Shown: positions 18,590 to 29,288, numbered from the stretch's first letter. The stretch is DNA of 64,000 nt from an uncultured bacterium (GCA_905215345.1 CAJMPR010000017.1:22349-86348), one strand, 5' to 3'. Notes: a model not told the origin generated them from the letters alone. Numbers and translations are program-made.

Positions 18590-20170
18590 TTAATTCGGAT
18601 TCTGGGTCAATCCCCAGCTAATAACTTCCTCATTGGGTATAGGAATTACCGGTACTCCTCGTAGCTGTCTCTTATCAAAGTCTATTTTTGCCTTTTCCGT
18701 TAACGTTTCACGATAGTCACCCCATCTAACCAAATCCCAATAACGAAGTGATTCCATACCAAACTCAACACGTCTTTCATGCTTGATAGCTTTTAGTAAA
18801 TCCATACCGGATACTGTAATATCTTTCAGATTATCAGAGAAACCTGTTTGAGTATAGTTCTTGGAATTTACTTCATATCCTTTAGGATAAGTTGATTTAC
18901 GTGCTCTTTCACGTACCATATTTACATAGTCACGAGCTTCATCTTCCAAAGACAGATAATAAGCAGCCTCTGCTTTCATCAGTAATACATCCGAATAACG
19001 AATAATACGTTCATTAAAAGGGGAATCGGACTGATTGCTTGGGCGAAGCGCCGGGTCAATAGCCAGTTTGCGTGCTGCATATCCCGTCAAATGTGATTTT
19101 TGGGCAACTTCCTGCTTCACACCATAAACATAATCGGTGATACCGTTTCCATGTACCGTACAATACAAACGTGGATCGTTAGGTTCAAATTCATCAACTA
19201 AACTTTGGGTAGGACAATTAAATCCCCAACCCCATTCAGGTAAGTCATTTGTACCTCTATTAGCTACGTATATACTTGAAGCATTTCCTTGATTATCAAA
19301 ATTATAACCTGTATTTGTTGTTGCATACTGTATTTCGAATACTGATTCAGAAGAATTCTCTCCTTCCTCTTCGAAAATTTCAGCATAATTAGGCAATAGA
19401 CTATAAACGCCAGAAGAAATGACAGCAGAAGTCAAATCATATACATCCTGCCAAGCCGTTTCAGGCTTATTCTTAAACATACCTATCTCATACATAATTA
19501 CTCTTGCGTGCAAAGATTGTGCAGCACCAGACGTTATTCGTCCGACTTCTTCTGACGAATACTTCAAAGGCAATACATCCGCCGCATCTTTCAAGTCATC
19601 TTCAATTAGTTGCAAAACATCTTCAAATGATGTTCTGTCTACAGTCCCAATCTGATCCACATCCACCGGTTTTGTAAATAACGGCAAATCGCCGTATAAT
19701 TTCACTAATGTAAAATAAGAATAGGCACGAATAAATTTAGCTTCAGCAATGTATTGCTCTTTCAAACTTTCTGAGAAAGTTACATTCTGCATTTTTTCTA
19801 TAACCGTATTCGTTCTATGAATAGCTGCATAATAGGCTTTCCAAGTATTAATCAAATACGTGTTAGTTGATAAAGCACTCCACTGTTTCAAGAATTCCAT
19901 GTCATCCGAGTCACCGGCTGTCTCTCCACCTTTCCAAGCGTCATCTGACATAACATCACCATACATCCATTGATAAGTTGATAAATTAGCCTCATATGCC
20001 AATCCATTATAACAAGCGATTACCGCCATGTTGGCATTTTCTTCATTATCATAATAGCTGGGAGTATCTATGTTTTCTCCTAATATAGGTTGTTCCAGAA
20101 AATCGGAGCAACTGTTTAAGGCTACCGTTATTCCTAATCCTACAACTGTTTTTATAATTAAGCTTTTCAT
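18590..20170 (-). CDS. SusD-family outer-membrane glycan-binding lipoprotein
   Basis: 526 residues; lipobox LNSC then SDFLEQPILGENIDTPSYYD, the usual SusD N-terminus. TPR-like helices follow (IAEAKFIRAYSYFTLVKLYGDLPLF), and the C-terminal part has RRVEFGMESLRYWDLVRWGD, the SusD signature. It forms the lid of the SusC transporter and binds oligosaccharides. It lies 12 bp after susC. Confidence 0.97.
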   Translation of the reverse strand: MKSLIIKTVVGLGITVALNSCSDFLEQPILGENIDTPSYYDNEENANMAVIACYNGLAYEANLSTYQWMYGDVMSDDAWKGGETAGDSDDMEFLKQWSALSTNTYLINTWKAYYAAIHRTNTVIEKMQNVTFSESLKEQYIAEAKFIRAYSYFTLVKLYGDLPLFTKPVDVDQIGTVDRTSFEDVLQLIEDDLKDAADVLPLKYSSEEVGRITSGAAQSLHARVIMYEIGMFKNKPETAWQDVYDLTSAVISSGVYSLLPNYAEIFEEEGENSSESVFEIQYATTNTGYNFDNQGNASSIYVANRGTNDLPEWGWGFNCPTQSLVDEFEPNDPRLYCTVHGNGITDYVYGVKQEVAQKSHLTGYAARKLAIDPALRPSNQSDSPFNERIIRYSDVLLMKAEAAYYLSLEDEARDYVNMVRERARKSTYPKGYEVNSKNYTQTGFSDNLKDITVSGMDLLKAIKHERRVEFGMESLRYWDLVRWGDYRETLTEKAKIDFDKRQLRGVPVIPIPNEEVISWGLTQNPN

Positions 20171-20182
20171 AAATATCGATCA

Positions 20183-23100
20183 TTAAAAATTAACATTCAA
20201 ACCAAATGTAAAAGTTCTCGGAAGAGGAGTTCCTCCTACATCACACCCACTAGCCAATACATTGCTCCATTGATCAGATACTTCCGGATTATATCCCGAG
20301 TATTTTGTGAATGTAGCCAAATTGTCAACAGAAAAATAAATCCGGGCTTTATCTATTTTTAAATTACTCATCCACTTCGCAGGAAATGTATAACCTAACT
20401 GTATATTTCTGATACGCAGAAAACTTCCATCTTCAATATAACGATCTGAGAATTGAGCATTTTCTTTATAAGTTCCAGATGTAGTTAAACGCGGTTCGGT
20501 ATTGTAAGGAGTTTCTTTTGTCCAGCGATTTTCATAATATGACTTCAAGATGTTTTTATCGACTAAAGAAGATTTTAAATCATAAGTAGTCATATTAGCA
20601 ATCTCATTGCCATAAGTAAAGTCTGTAAACAAAGAAAAATCAATACCCTTATAAGCAAAACCAATATTTAAACCTCCCGTGAAGTCAGGCATATAGCTAC
20701 CCAAATAAGTTAAATCACCTTCATCAATCTTACCATTTCCATTTAAGTCTCTAAACTTTACGTCACCAACTTGCGCATTGGGTTGAATAAGTTGTTTTAC
20801 TCCATCAACATTTGTAAAAGTATAAGCATCTAATTCCTCTTGAGTATGAAAAATTCCGTCAGTTTTATAACCGTAATAATAAGCTATTTCACGCCCCACT
20901 TCTGTTCTGGATGTATTAGACAAACGCTGATCATATACAGTAGCGTTAATAGAACCCGCACGGCCTAAACTGGTAACCTCATTGCGAATAAAGCTCATAT
21001 TCAAAGCTATATTATAGCTGAAATCACCAACACTATTTACATGTGATAACATAAACTCAACCCCCTTATTACGCATATTACCAACGTTATCCAAAGGTTC
21101 ACCTGCACCTACATAATCAGGAATTGGAACGCGAACAATCATATCTTTGGTATTTTTCACAAAATAATCGGCATTCAAAGAAAGTTTTCCATCAAAGAAG
21201 CCTAAATCCAGACCTACATTGTATTGTTCTGCCACCTCCCATTTTAGTTTAGGATTTGAAAGTTCTGTTGGCACACGCCCTTCATAAACCTTTCCACCCA
21301 ATACATATTTCAAACCATTGGATATTTTAGAAAGATAATCGCCAATACCTGCACTGGATTGATTTCCTACTTGTCCCCAACCTGCACGAAGTTTCAACTG
21401 AGAAATAAATCCGACTGTCTTCATAAACTTCTCTTCCTTAATATTCCAACCTGCAGAAATAGAAGGGAAGACACCTACTCTATTATCCTCTGAAAAGCGC
21501 GAGGAAGCATCAGAGCGTACAGTCCCTGTTAACAGATATCGATTCTTATAAGAATAATTCAGTCTCAAGAAGGTAGAGAAAATCGTACTTTTATCTTGTG
21601 CGGATGCTGCATTATAATCATTCGATTTAGCTGCGGAAATATATCTCATATCTGCATTCTCCAATACATCATAAGCAGTAGCTTGTAACATTTCATTCGA
21701 GTTATAAGTAGCTTCGGTACCGACCATCGCATTTAATTTATGGGAAGGATTAATGTCCCAATTATAATTAAGCACATTCGACCATACCCAACCTAAATTA
21801 TTATATCTTGTTTCGGCTAAAGAACTACGAGTATTATTCTCCTGCTGACTGACAAAATAAACTGGTAAATAATCCGAATATTTACTGATGTTATAGTCTA
21901 TGCCGAAAGTACTTTTGAAAGACAAGCCTTTACACAAATCAATATTCAAAAAGAAATTACCAATGAATTTATTCCCATGCTTTTTCTTATAGCGTTCCAT
22001 TTCATTCACACGTACACCATTGTTATCCAACGCCATATTGTCCTGCCAATTACCAAATTGATCATAAACCGGAGAAACCGGAGCTGCTCTGGAAGCTAAA
22101 GTTAAAGCGGAGCCATACATATTGCTTAAGTCTGTATTACTCATATTATAATTAGTATAAGCAATGTCAGTCCCGAATTTAATATATTTATTGAATTTAT
22201 ATTCGTTATTAAACTTCACAAATAATTTATCTACATAGCTATTCTTCAGAGTACCATCTTCCGAATTATAGGTAACGGACAAATTGTACTTCGATTTATC
22301 AGAACCACCCATTACAGATAAATTATAATTCTGCACAATAGCCGTTCTCAACACTTCATCCTGCCAATCCGTACCTTTTGCATTTTGTAAAATAGCATAC
22401 TCCAATAAACTACGTTCATTAATATCCATAGTCATACCGGCATTTTCATTAGCCTCAATTCTCGCTTTCGCATATTCCGTTGCATTCAACACATCCAATT
22501 TCTTGCTTGCCGAACGAATACCGACATAAACATTAGCACTCACTTTGGTCGGCTGATTCATACCCTTCTTTGTGGTAATCATTATCACACCATTAGCTCC
22601 TCTTGAGCCATAAATGGCACTTGCAGAGGCATCTTTCAGGACTTCCATTGACTCTATATCCGTAGGAGCAATATAAGAAATATCACTTGTTGGAAAACCA
22701 TCTACTACATACAGCGGATCAGAGTTATTGATTGTACCGACCCCACGTATTCTTACCTTCACTGCCCCATCTACAGAACCGCTGGAAACAACTTGAACTC
22801 CCGGTGCTCTACCTGCCAATGCAGATGCTATATTAGGAGTAGAAAGGACATTTAAGTCAGCACTTTTAATAGATATCACCGAACCTGTCATATCGCTCTT
22901 TTTCATCGTTCCATAACCCACTACCACTACTTCATCCAATCCCAAAGCATCAGTAACCAACTCTATAGTCTGATTATTTTTAGGCATCACTGTTGCCGAA
23001 ACATATCCAATATAGCTTACAGTCAATTTAGCGTCTGAATTAGGTAAAGTTAGCTCAAAGTTTCCATCTACATCAGTAATCGTCCCGATGTTAGGATTAT

Positions 23101-23239
23101 TTTGTACTACGATGGAAGCCCCTATCAGTATCTCTTTTGTGTCTTTGTCAATAACGCGTCCTTTTATTTTCCAATCACTTTGGGCAAAGAGTGTACCCAG
23201 AGCGCTCAATAAAAGCGTTAACAAAAAAAGTTTCTTCAT
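20183..23239 (-). CDS. SusC-family TonB-dependent outer-membrane transporter
   Basis: 1018 residues. Signal peptide, then a carboxypeptidase-D-like domain (about 25-100: GRVIDKDTKEILIGASIVVQ), the SusC segment DEVVVVGYGTMKKSDMTGSV, a plug domain (SIKSADLNVLSTPNIASALA, IYGSRGANGVIMITTKKG) and a long beta-barrel ending FTFGLNVNF. There is no FecR-interacting N-terminal extension, so control by an ECF sigma/anti-sigma pair is unlikely; the AraC protein nearby is the candidate regulator. It imports mannan fragments. Confidence 0.97.
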   Translation of the reverse strand: MKKLFLLTLLLSALGTLFAQSDWKIKGRVIDKDTKEILIGASIVVQNNPNIGTITDVDGNFELTLPNSDAKLTVSYIGYVSATVMPKNNQTIELVTDALGLDEVVVVGYGTMKKSDMTGSVISIKSADLNVLSTPNIASALAGRAPGVQVVSSGSVDGAVKVRIRGVGTINNSDPLYVVDGFPTSDISYIAPTDIESMEVLKDASASAIYGSRGANGVIMITTKKGMNQPTKVSANVYVGIRSASKKLDVLNATEYAKARIEANENAGMTMDINERSLLEYAILQNAKGTDWQDEVLRTAIVQNYNLSVMGGSDKSKYNLSVTYNSEDGTLKNSYVDKLFVKFNNEYKFNKYIKFGTDIAYTNYNMSNTDLSNMYGSALTLASRAAPVSPVYDQFGNWQDNMALDNNGVRVNEMERYKKKHGNKFIGNFFLNIDLCKGLSFKSTFGIDYNISKYSDYLPVYFVSQQENNTRSSLAETRYNNLGWVWSNVLNYNWDINPSHKLNAMVGTEATYNSNEMLQATAYDVLENADMRYISAAKSNDYNAASAQDKSTIFSTFLRLNYSYKNRYLLTGTVRSDASSRFSEDNRVGVFPSISAGWNIKEEKFMKTVGFISQLKLRAGWGQVGNQSSAGIGDYLSKISNGLKYVLGGKVYEGRVPTELSNPKLKWEVAEQYNVGLDLGFFDGKLSLNADYFVKNTKDMIVRVPIPDYVGAGEPLDNVGNMRNKGVEFMLSHVNSVGDFSYNIALNMSFIRNEVTSLGRAGSINATVYDQRLSNTSRTEVGREIAYYYGYKTDGIFHTQEELDAYTFTNVDGVKQLIQPNAQVGDVKFRDLNGNGKIDEGDLTYLGSYMPDFTGGLNIGFAYKGIDFSLFTDFTYGNEIANMTTYDLKSSLVDKNILKSYYENRWTKETPYNTEPRLTTSGTYKENAQFSDRYIEDGSFLRIRNIQLGYTFPAKWMSNLKIDKARIYFSVDNLATFTKYSGYNPEVSDQWSNVLASGCDVGGTPLPRTFTFGLNVNF

Positions 23240-23258
23240 GATTAGATTAATTTAATTA

Positions 23259-24557
23259 TTACTGAATTTTACTATTATAGTCCCGTATCATTCCAACTGT
23301 TTTATCACTTTGAAAAACAGAGTATAACCCTTGTTCCTCCTGAGCTGGATCTCCCATATAGTCATCTCCTTTCACCCAAAAAGTATGTTCCACATTTTTC
23401 TTGGCCGAACCACCCCATGCCCAAAAGTTACAACCGGCAAGTGCTCCTTGATTCATACTATTCGCTAATACCTGCTGAAAGACTGAAGCATAATAAGTAT
23501 CCCGCTCTTGTGTTGACGACTCTATTGTAAATTGAAATTCATCTCTGGGAAATCCAAATTCTTCTATAACGATAGGTTTATTGTATTTTTCCGCAATAGC
23601 CTGGTGTTTACGAATATAAATGTTTGTCTGTTCTATTGAATATCCCAAAGTATTATCAAGACTATCTTTCTTTGCCCATCCCCAATTATAAGGCCAAATA
23701 TGAATCGTCATGTAATCAACTTCATTATAAGAGTGTATCAACTCCCATAACTGGATATCCCCTTCACATCCTTGATATCCTTCACTACCACTCGATACCA
23801 AATGATTGGAGTCCAATCTTTTAATCAATGCTGCTACAGAATGCATCCATAAAGCATAACATACCTTGTTCTCCTCACCAAAAGCACGTGGCTCATTTCC
23901 TATCTGCCAAGACATGATAACCGGATCATTTATATATTTCTGATTAGTATATCGATTTGTGCGTGTTACAATATTCTTCACATGATTAGCAAATAAAGTT
24001 TTGCAGGAGTCGCTTTTTTGATATTGCTGTACAAACTCCTGAAACTTATTCCAACCATCAACAGCTGGAATCGGAGCTTTACCATATCCTGCCCATTCTA
24101 AATATTGTCCATATCCCCCTGACCATTCCCACGAATTATTAAGATAAAGTATTGCCGACATATTCCTTTTACCCATTTCATATAATAGAAAATCCAATCC
24201 TGCCAAAATTGTATCGTTATATACTCCTGGTGAAGTTTGGAGAGTAGGTTCAACTTTAGCTATAACCCCATTGCTTCCATCGGCACCAACTAAAATTCTT
24301 AAATTGTCAACCCCAATTGCAGATAAAGAGTCTAACTCTGCAATTAATCGTTTCCGATTTCCGCCTTCCCCTTCGGATGCAAGAATAGCTCCATACCAAA
24401 AATTCGTACCTATATAATAATAGGGACGACCGTCTTTCATAAAATGTCCATTTTCAACAGTGATAAATTCTCCTTGATTCTGCTTAGAAGTACACGACAT
24501 CATGCACAACAGTAATATTAAAAAGGTAAAGAAAGAGTGTGTTTTCATCATATTCAC
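23259..24557 (-). CDS. GH5 (subfamily 7-like) endo-beta-1,4-mannanase, lipoprotein
   Basis: 432 residues. The lipobox MMSC gives Cys22. The acid/base Glu222 lies in SWQIGNEPRAFGEE and the nucleophile Glu in IVIEEFGFPRDE (332/333). The segment HFMKDGRPYYYIGTNFWYG is typical of GH5_7 mannanases. It is the first gene of the mannan run, with a promoter just upstream and susC 19 bp downstream. With GH26 it gives the locus two different mannanases, probably one at the surface and one for further trimming. Confidence 0.93.
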   Translation of the reverse strand: MNMMKTHSFFTFLILLLCMMSCTSKQNQGEFITVENGHFMKDGRPYYYIGTNFWYGAILASEGEGGNRKRLIAELDSLSAIGVDNLRILVGADGSNGVIAKVEPTLQTSPGVYNDTILAGLDFLLYEMGKRNMSAILYLNNSWEWSGGYGQYLEWAGYGKAPIPAVDGWNKFQEFVQQYQKSDSCKTLFANHVKNIVTRTNRYTNQKYINDPVIMSWQIGNEPRAFGEENKVCYALWMHSVAALIKRLDSNHLVSSGSEGYQGCEGDIQLWELIHSYNEVDYMTIHIWPYNWGWAKKDSLDNTLGYSIEQTNIYIRKHQAIAEKYNKPIVIEEFGFPRDEFQFTIESSTQERDTYYASVFQQVLANSMNQGALAGCNFWAWGGSAKKNVEHTFWVKGDDYMGDPAQEEQGLYSVFQSDKTVGMIRDYNSKIQ

Positions 24558-24575
24558 ATTTAAAATTCAACATCA

Positions 24576-24608
24576 CAAAGATAGCGACAGAAAAACGCTT
24601 TCTACAAG
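24576..24608 (-). promoter_or_regulatory. Bacteroides-type promoter of the mannan operon
   Basis: On the minus strand, TATCTTTG (24576-24583) matches the -7 box TAnnTTTG, with CTTG (24605-24608) about 21 bp upstream as a weak -33 box. It lies 19 bp before the GH5 start, so the leader would be very short. It is the only promoter-like site found ahead of the long co-directional run. Confidence 0.6.
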
Positions 24609-24752
24609 TATTCATTTATCCCATTATAATACTTTTCATACCACACCTATAAAAACGGTTACCCAAAGGCATGAAACCTTTCTTTTTTAAGTAAACAACT
24701 TATCCGCCGATATGAAGTCTACCTATAAATAGCCTAAAATGATACTATTTTA

Positions 24753-25640
24753 TCATATTAATTTCTTCTTCTTACGGTAATTTTCTCTAAAATCTTTGGG
24801 AGCGCAGCTTTTTTTCTTCCTGAAAAGACGATTAAAATTAGATAAATTATTAAAACCGCACTCAAAGCATATCTCCGCGATGGACATCGTAGAATCAACC
24901 AACAAACGAGCTGCATGTCCAAGCCGAATATCAATTATATATTCTGACAGGGTTTTTCCCGTACGAAGTTTAAAGAAGCGACTAAATGAAACTGGAGTCA
25001 TTCCTACTAAATCAGCCAATTGTCCCAAACGTATCTCTTCATGATAATTCCTATCTATATAATTCTGCACCTTCTGCACTCGACGACTATCTGAATTAAT
25101 TCCAATCTTTGCAAAAGATGAAGTGGAAAGAGTACGGGTATTTTCATACAAAGATAATTCATACAAGATTGTAAGAAACTTTATCACAGCATAAAACCCT
25201 TGTTCTTCAGAAGCCAGTTTATCCAACCAATTATAGACTTTCATAATAGCCTGCATAGGGAAACAAAGTCCACATTGCGCCCGTTCCAACATACGACGAA
25301 TACTATCAAATTGGTTTTTATTAATAAAATTCTTAAAAAAAAGATCGGGAGAGAACTGAATGGTTATTTCCCGTATCTCCTTTGAAGTACACTCATGTTG
25401 TTCCCACACATGTTCCAGTTCCTTACCGGTTATCAGTACGAGGTCACAGTCACCAATAACCTCAGCAGAATCACCTACTACCCGCCGTACCCCGGCAGCA
25501 TGTTCCGTAAAGTTCAATTCAAATTCAGCGTGACAGTGGATAGGATAAGTAAACTCCGTCTTACGACGGTCGGCAATATAAAAACAATCGCGATCAGACA
25601 AGGGTGTAATTTCCCTCATAATATAATTTGAGTTTTCCAT
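24753..25640 (-). CDS. AraC-family transcriptional regulator
   Basis: 295 residues. The N-terminal part (about 15-120) looks like a cupin sugar-sensing domain, beginning around YPIHCHAEFELNF. The C-terminal 100 residues contain the double helix-turn-helix: IRLGQLADLVGMTPVSFSRF and STMSIAEICFECGFNNLSNF followed by FRKKKSCAPKDFREN. It lies between the GH3 gene and the mannan promoter, same strand, and is the obvious regulator of the locus. The inducing sugar is unknown. Confidence 0.9.
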   Translation of the reverse strand: MENSNYIMREITPLSDRDCFYIADRRKTEFTYPIHCHAEFELNFTEHAAGVRRVVGDSAEVIGDCDLVLITGKELEHVWEQHECTSKEIREITIQFSPDLFFKNFINKNQFDSIRRMLERAQCGLCFPMQAIMKVYNWLDKLASEEQGFYAVIKFLTILYELSLYENTRTLSTSSFAKIGINSDSRRVQKVQNYIDRNYHEEIRLGQLADLVGMTPVSFSRFFKLRTGKTLSEYIIDIRLGHAARLLVDSTMSIAEICFECGFNNLSNFNRLFRKKKSCAPKDFRENYRKKKKLI

Positions 25641-25745
25641 ATTGATTAGTTAAGAAAGTATCATGTCACAAAAATAGTCATTCTTTTTAATCCACAAAAT
25701 AGAATTGATTCTATTATGGAGTAAAATATGATAAGGGGAAAAAGA

Positions 25746-25780
25746 AAGGTTATACCCTACTTTTAGAAAGATATAACCTT
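25746..25780 (-). terminator. Terminator after the GH3 gene
   Basis: Arms AAGGTTATA and TATAACCTT with a 17-nt loop, followed on the minus strand by TTTCTTTTT. It lies 24 bp past the GH3 stop and separates that gene from the AraC gene. Confidence 0.55.
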
Positions 25781-25803
25781 ATAGAAAAAGTAATAACCTT
25801 ATT

Positions 25804-28113
25804 CTATTTCCTTTCTTTTACCATAAATGCTTCTTTCAGTAAATCTTTATCATCGGAAGAAGCCCCTACCATCACAATAAACTCACCCGGTTCCACAATC
25901 TTCCTCATCTTGATGTCATAGAAAGCGAGCTTATCCGGAGTAATCTTGAAGTTCACCACTTTACTTTCGCCTGCTTTCAAAGGTACACGGGCAAAGTCTT
26001 TCAACTCTTTCACCGGACGAGTGACGCAACTGAACTTGTCACGGATATATAACTGAACAATTTCCACACCGTCACGGCTACCTGTATTCGTAACTTTCAC
26101 ACTGACATCGACACAACCATCTTTATCAATCTCTTTCTGGGCCAACTTCAAGTCTTCATATTTGTAGGTAGTATAAGACAATCCATGTCCAAAAGGATAA
26201 AGCGGTATACTCGGCTTACCGGCCACATAAGGATGGAAATATTGGGAAGGCTTATGATTATAAATCATTTGCAACTGACCTACGCTGTGAGGAATGGTAA
26301 TTGCCAGTTTTGCCGACGGGTTCACTTTGCCATACAAGATTTCGGCTACCGCCTGACCGCCTTGCATACCCGGTGCCCATGCTTCCACAATAGCCGGCAG
26401 ATTTTCAGCAGCCCAGCGCACACTTAACGGACGCCCGTTTACCAATACGAGAATAGTCGGTTTACCACTGGCAACAACCCTTTGAATCAGTTCTTCCTGT
26501 AAGCCTACGAGGTCGAGGTCGCTACGGTCGGTATCTTCACCGTCGGTACGGTCATTCCAACGGAAGCGCATCATGTATTCACCGGCAACCACGATATTCA
26601 GGTCGGCACTTTTAGCACGAGCCGCAGCTTCAGCAACTTTCTTCGGATCCATATTACGGGGGTCCCAACCCTGATCAATGAAATCAAACTGTGTATCAGG
26701 AGCCACCATCTTCAAACCTTCGAGAATGGTCGTCACATTCTCCGGTTTTTCGGGAGCACTCCAGTCACCAAGTATATTCTGATCGTCCGCATTGATACCG
26801 GTCACCATCACCTTTTTATATTTAGAGGCATCCAGCGGAAGCACACCCTCGTTCTTTAAAAGAACAATACCGTTACGGGCCGCCTCAAGAGCCGTCTGCC
26901 GATGTTCATCGCAAAGACGTATCTTCATAGTTTCAGCCTCATCGGCATAAGGATGTTCAAACAAGCCAAGACGGAATTTAACATCCAGAATATGACGAAC
27001 AGATTCATCAATACGCGATTCGGGAATGCGACCTTCCTTTACTAATTCCGTTACCAATTCATTCCAGTGAATGCCATGCATGTGCATATCCATTCCTGCC
27101 ATGATAGACTGATAGAAAGCTTCTTTCTGATTCTTCGCAGTAGCATGCAAGTCATGGATATGTTCAATATCCATCCAGTCACTCACCACAAAGCCGGGAA
27201 ACTTCCACTCACCACGGAGCACATCGGTCATCAGCCATTCATTACTGTGGCAAGGAACTCCGTTCAACTCGTTATGGGCAGTCATCAACGACATAGCACC
27301 CGCCTTCACACCTGCTTCGAAAGGAGGGAAAAAAACTTCGCGCAATGTGCGTTCAGACAAGTCTGTCGGAGAACCGTTCGTACCATTAATCGGTTCACTA
27401 CCACCTACGAAGTGCTTGATACAAGCCAACACATCTTCACCGCTATTCAAATTTCCCTGATAACCTTTTACTGACTGTACCCCCAATAACGTCACCAGGT
27501 AGGGATCTTCTCCATAAGTTTCTCCCACACGTCCCCAACGAGCATCGCGCGCAACCTCCACATTGGGATTAAACGTCCAGTGCATATTCATGGCACGCAT
27601 CTCCTTCGCTGTCTGGCGAGCAATTTTATAAGCCATCAGCGTGTCGAAAGAGCAGGCAAGGTTGATATTGGTGGGATACACCGTATTATCTGGTGCATTG
27701 GCATTGCCGTGAATAGCATCAATACCGAAGAGAATAGGAATTTGAAGACGGCTCTTCATGGCGAGGGACTGCAAATAATTAGCTTCTTTAAGCGTAAGTA
27801 CATGCAGAAAAGAGCCGATTAATCCTTGTTCGGTCCATGCGGCAACGTCTTTGTCTGTAATACCGGGGTAAAAAGCATTGGCCGTGTTATTTTTCAACTC
27901 TTCTTCGGTCATTACGGTACTGTTTGCCTTGATATGTTCCAGTCCGACGAATTGATTCATCTGACCTATTTTTTCTTCCAAGGTCATTCTTCCAAGAAGG
28001 TCTTCCACCCTATCCTTTACCGAAGCCGCAGAATCTTTATACACTTCTGTCTTACTACCTCCGCAAGATGCCAGGCAAGTTATTGCTGCCATAATGATTA
28101 GTTTGTTTTTCAT
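25804..28113 (-). CDS. GH3 beta-glucosidase (BglX-like), lipoprotein
   Basis: 769 residues. The lipobox CLASC ends at Cys17. The (alpha/beta)8 domain contains RWGRVGETYGEDPYLV, CIKHFVGGSEP and the nucleophile Asp in GFVVSDWMDIEHIH. The alpha/beta sandwich and a fibronectin III-like C-terminal domain (YKYEDLKL onwards) complete the BglX architecture. It probably removes beta-linked glucose (or similar) from gluco-mannan fragments in the periplasm. It has its own terminator and a TATCTTTG box (28165-28172, minus strand) upstream, so it is a separate unit next to the mannan operon. Confidence 0.9.
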   Translation of the reverse strand: MKNKLIIMAAITCLASCGGSKTEVYKDSAASVKDRVEDLLGRMTLEEKIGQMNQFVGLEHIKANSTVMTEEELKNNTANAFYPGITDKDVAAWTEQGLIGSFLHVLTLKEANYLQSLAMKSRLQIPILFGIDAIHGNANAPDNTVYPTNINLACSFDTLMAYKIARQTAKEMRAMNMHWTFNPNVEVARDARWGRVGETYGEDPYLVTLLGVQSVKGYQGNLNSGEDVLACIKHFVGGSEPINGTNGSPTDLSERTLREVFFPPFEAGVKAGAMSLMTAHNELNGVPCHSNEWLMTDVLRGEWKFPGFVVSDWMDIEHIHDLHATAKNQKEAFYQSIMAGMDMHMHGIHWNELVTELVKEGRIPESRIDESVRHILDVKFRLGLFEHPYADEAETMKIRLCDEHRQTALEAARNGIVLLKNEGVLPLDASKYKKVMVTGINADDQNILGDWSAPEKPENVTTILEGLKMVAPDTQFDFIDQGWDPRNMDPKKVAEAAARAKSADLNIVVAGEYMMRFRWNDRTDGEDTDRSDLDLVGLQEELIQRVVASGKPTILVLVNGRPLSVRWAAENLPAIVEAWAPGMQGGQAVAEILYGKVNPSAKLAITIPHSVGQLQMIYNHKPSQYFHPYVAGKPSIPLYPFGHGLSYTTYKYEDLKLAQKEIDKDGCVDVSVKVTNTGSRDGVEIVQLYIRDKFSCVTRPVKELKDFARVPLKAGESKVVNFKITPDKLAFYDIKMRKIVEPGEFIVMVGASSDDKDLLKEAFMVKERK

Positions 28114-28280
28114 TGATATTGATACTAATATTAAATTTACAAAATAGATTTACTTCTTCTTTCGCAAAGATAATCGCTTTGAAAAATATCCGGCAGCATT
28201 ATTTTATCTAATCTTAGTATCATTTGTTTCCAACTACCGTAGGATTTGTTTATCTTCGCTTTATATAAAAACATACGACC

Positions 28281-29288
28281 ATGATTAATCCTGTTTACTC
28301 TCCGGCTCCCTACAGATACGATAGTGGTATGAAGTATCGCCGTTGCGGGAAAAGCGGCATCTTGTTGTCCGAAATCTCTTTAGGCTTGTGGCATAACTTC
28401 GGTGATGTGAATACATTCGCCAATTCCCAGGCAATGGCGCACTACGCATTCGACCGGGGTATTACGCACTTCGACCTTGCCAATAACTACGGTCCTTCCT
28501 ATGGTTCTGCAGAAGAAACATTCGGAATGATTATGAAGAAATCGTTTATGCCCTATCGCGACGAATTATTCATTTCGACTAAAGCCGGACACGAAATGTG
28601 GGCGGGTCCTTACGGGGACTGGGGTTCCCGCAAATATTTGATGAGCAGCCTCAACCAAAGCCTGAAACGGATGAACCTGGAATACGTCGATATATTCTAT
28701 ACCCACCGTTACGACCCAAATACTCCACTTGAAGAAACTCTCCAGGCATTGGTTGACATTGTACGGCAAGGGAAAGCACTCTACATAGGTATCTCCAAAT
28801 ATCCCAAGGATAAAGCCGAATTTGCTTATAAATATCTGGAAGAGCGGGATGTACACTGCTTGCTTTATCAAGGCAGATACAATATGTTTAATCGTGAACC
28901 GGAGGAAGAAGGTATCCTGTGCCAAGCCAAAGATAACGGAACCGGCTTTATAGCCTTTTCACCTCTGGCGCAAGGACTATTGACCAATCGCTATCTGAAC
29001 GGCGTTCCCGAAGATTCGCGTATCGCCAAAGGCGGTTTCCTAAAGAAAGAAGCGCTGACAAACGAGATTCTGGAAAAAATCAAAGCATTGAATAATGTGG
29101 CTGTTCACCGGGGACAAACCCTTGCGGAAATGGCACTTGCATGGATATTAAAAGATGACATGGTAACTTCCGTCATTATCGGCGCAAGCTCTGTGGAACA
29201 ATTGACCGATAACCTGAAAGCAATCGAAAACACCACCTTCTCAACCGAAGAGCTGGAAACTATTTATCAAATTTTAGAGCCTGTTTAA
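28281..29288 (+). CDS. Aldo/keto reductase (YghZ-like, L-glyceraldehyde 3-phosphate reductase type)
   Basis: 335 residues. The AKR tetrad is visible: Asp and Tyr in HFDLANNYG, Lys in ISTKAGHEMW, His in IFYTHRYDP. The N-terminus MKYRRCGKSGILLSEISLGL is typical of the YghZ/Kv-beta branch. It is cytosolic, NADPH-dependent by family. It is divergent from the GH3 gene. The last codons (GAG CCT GTT TAA) lie inside a dispersed repeat that begins at 29277, so the original C-terminus may have been altered. Confidence 0.88.
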   Translation: MINPVYSPAPYRYDSGMKYRRCGKSGILLSEISLGLWHNFGDVNTFANSQAMAHYAFDRGITHFDLANNYGPSYGSAEETFGMIMKKSFMPYRDELFISTKAGHEMWAGPYGDWGSRKYLMSSLNQSLKRMNLEYVDIFYTHRYDPNTPLEETLQALVDIVRQGKALYIGISKYPKDKAEFAYKYLEERDVHCLLYQGRYNMFNREPEEEGILCQAKDNGTGFIAFSPLAQGLLTNRYLNGVPEDSRIAKGGFLKKEALTNEILEKIKALNNVAVHRGQTLAEMALAWILKDDMVTSVIIGASSVEQLTDNLKAIENTTFSTEELETIYQILEPV

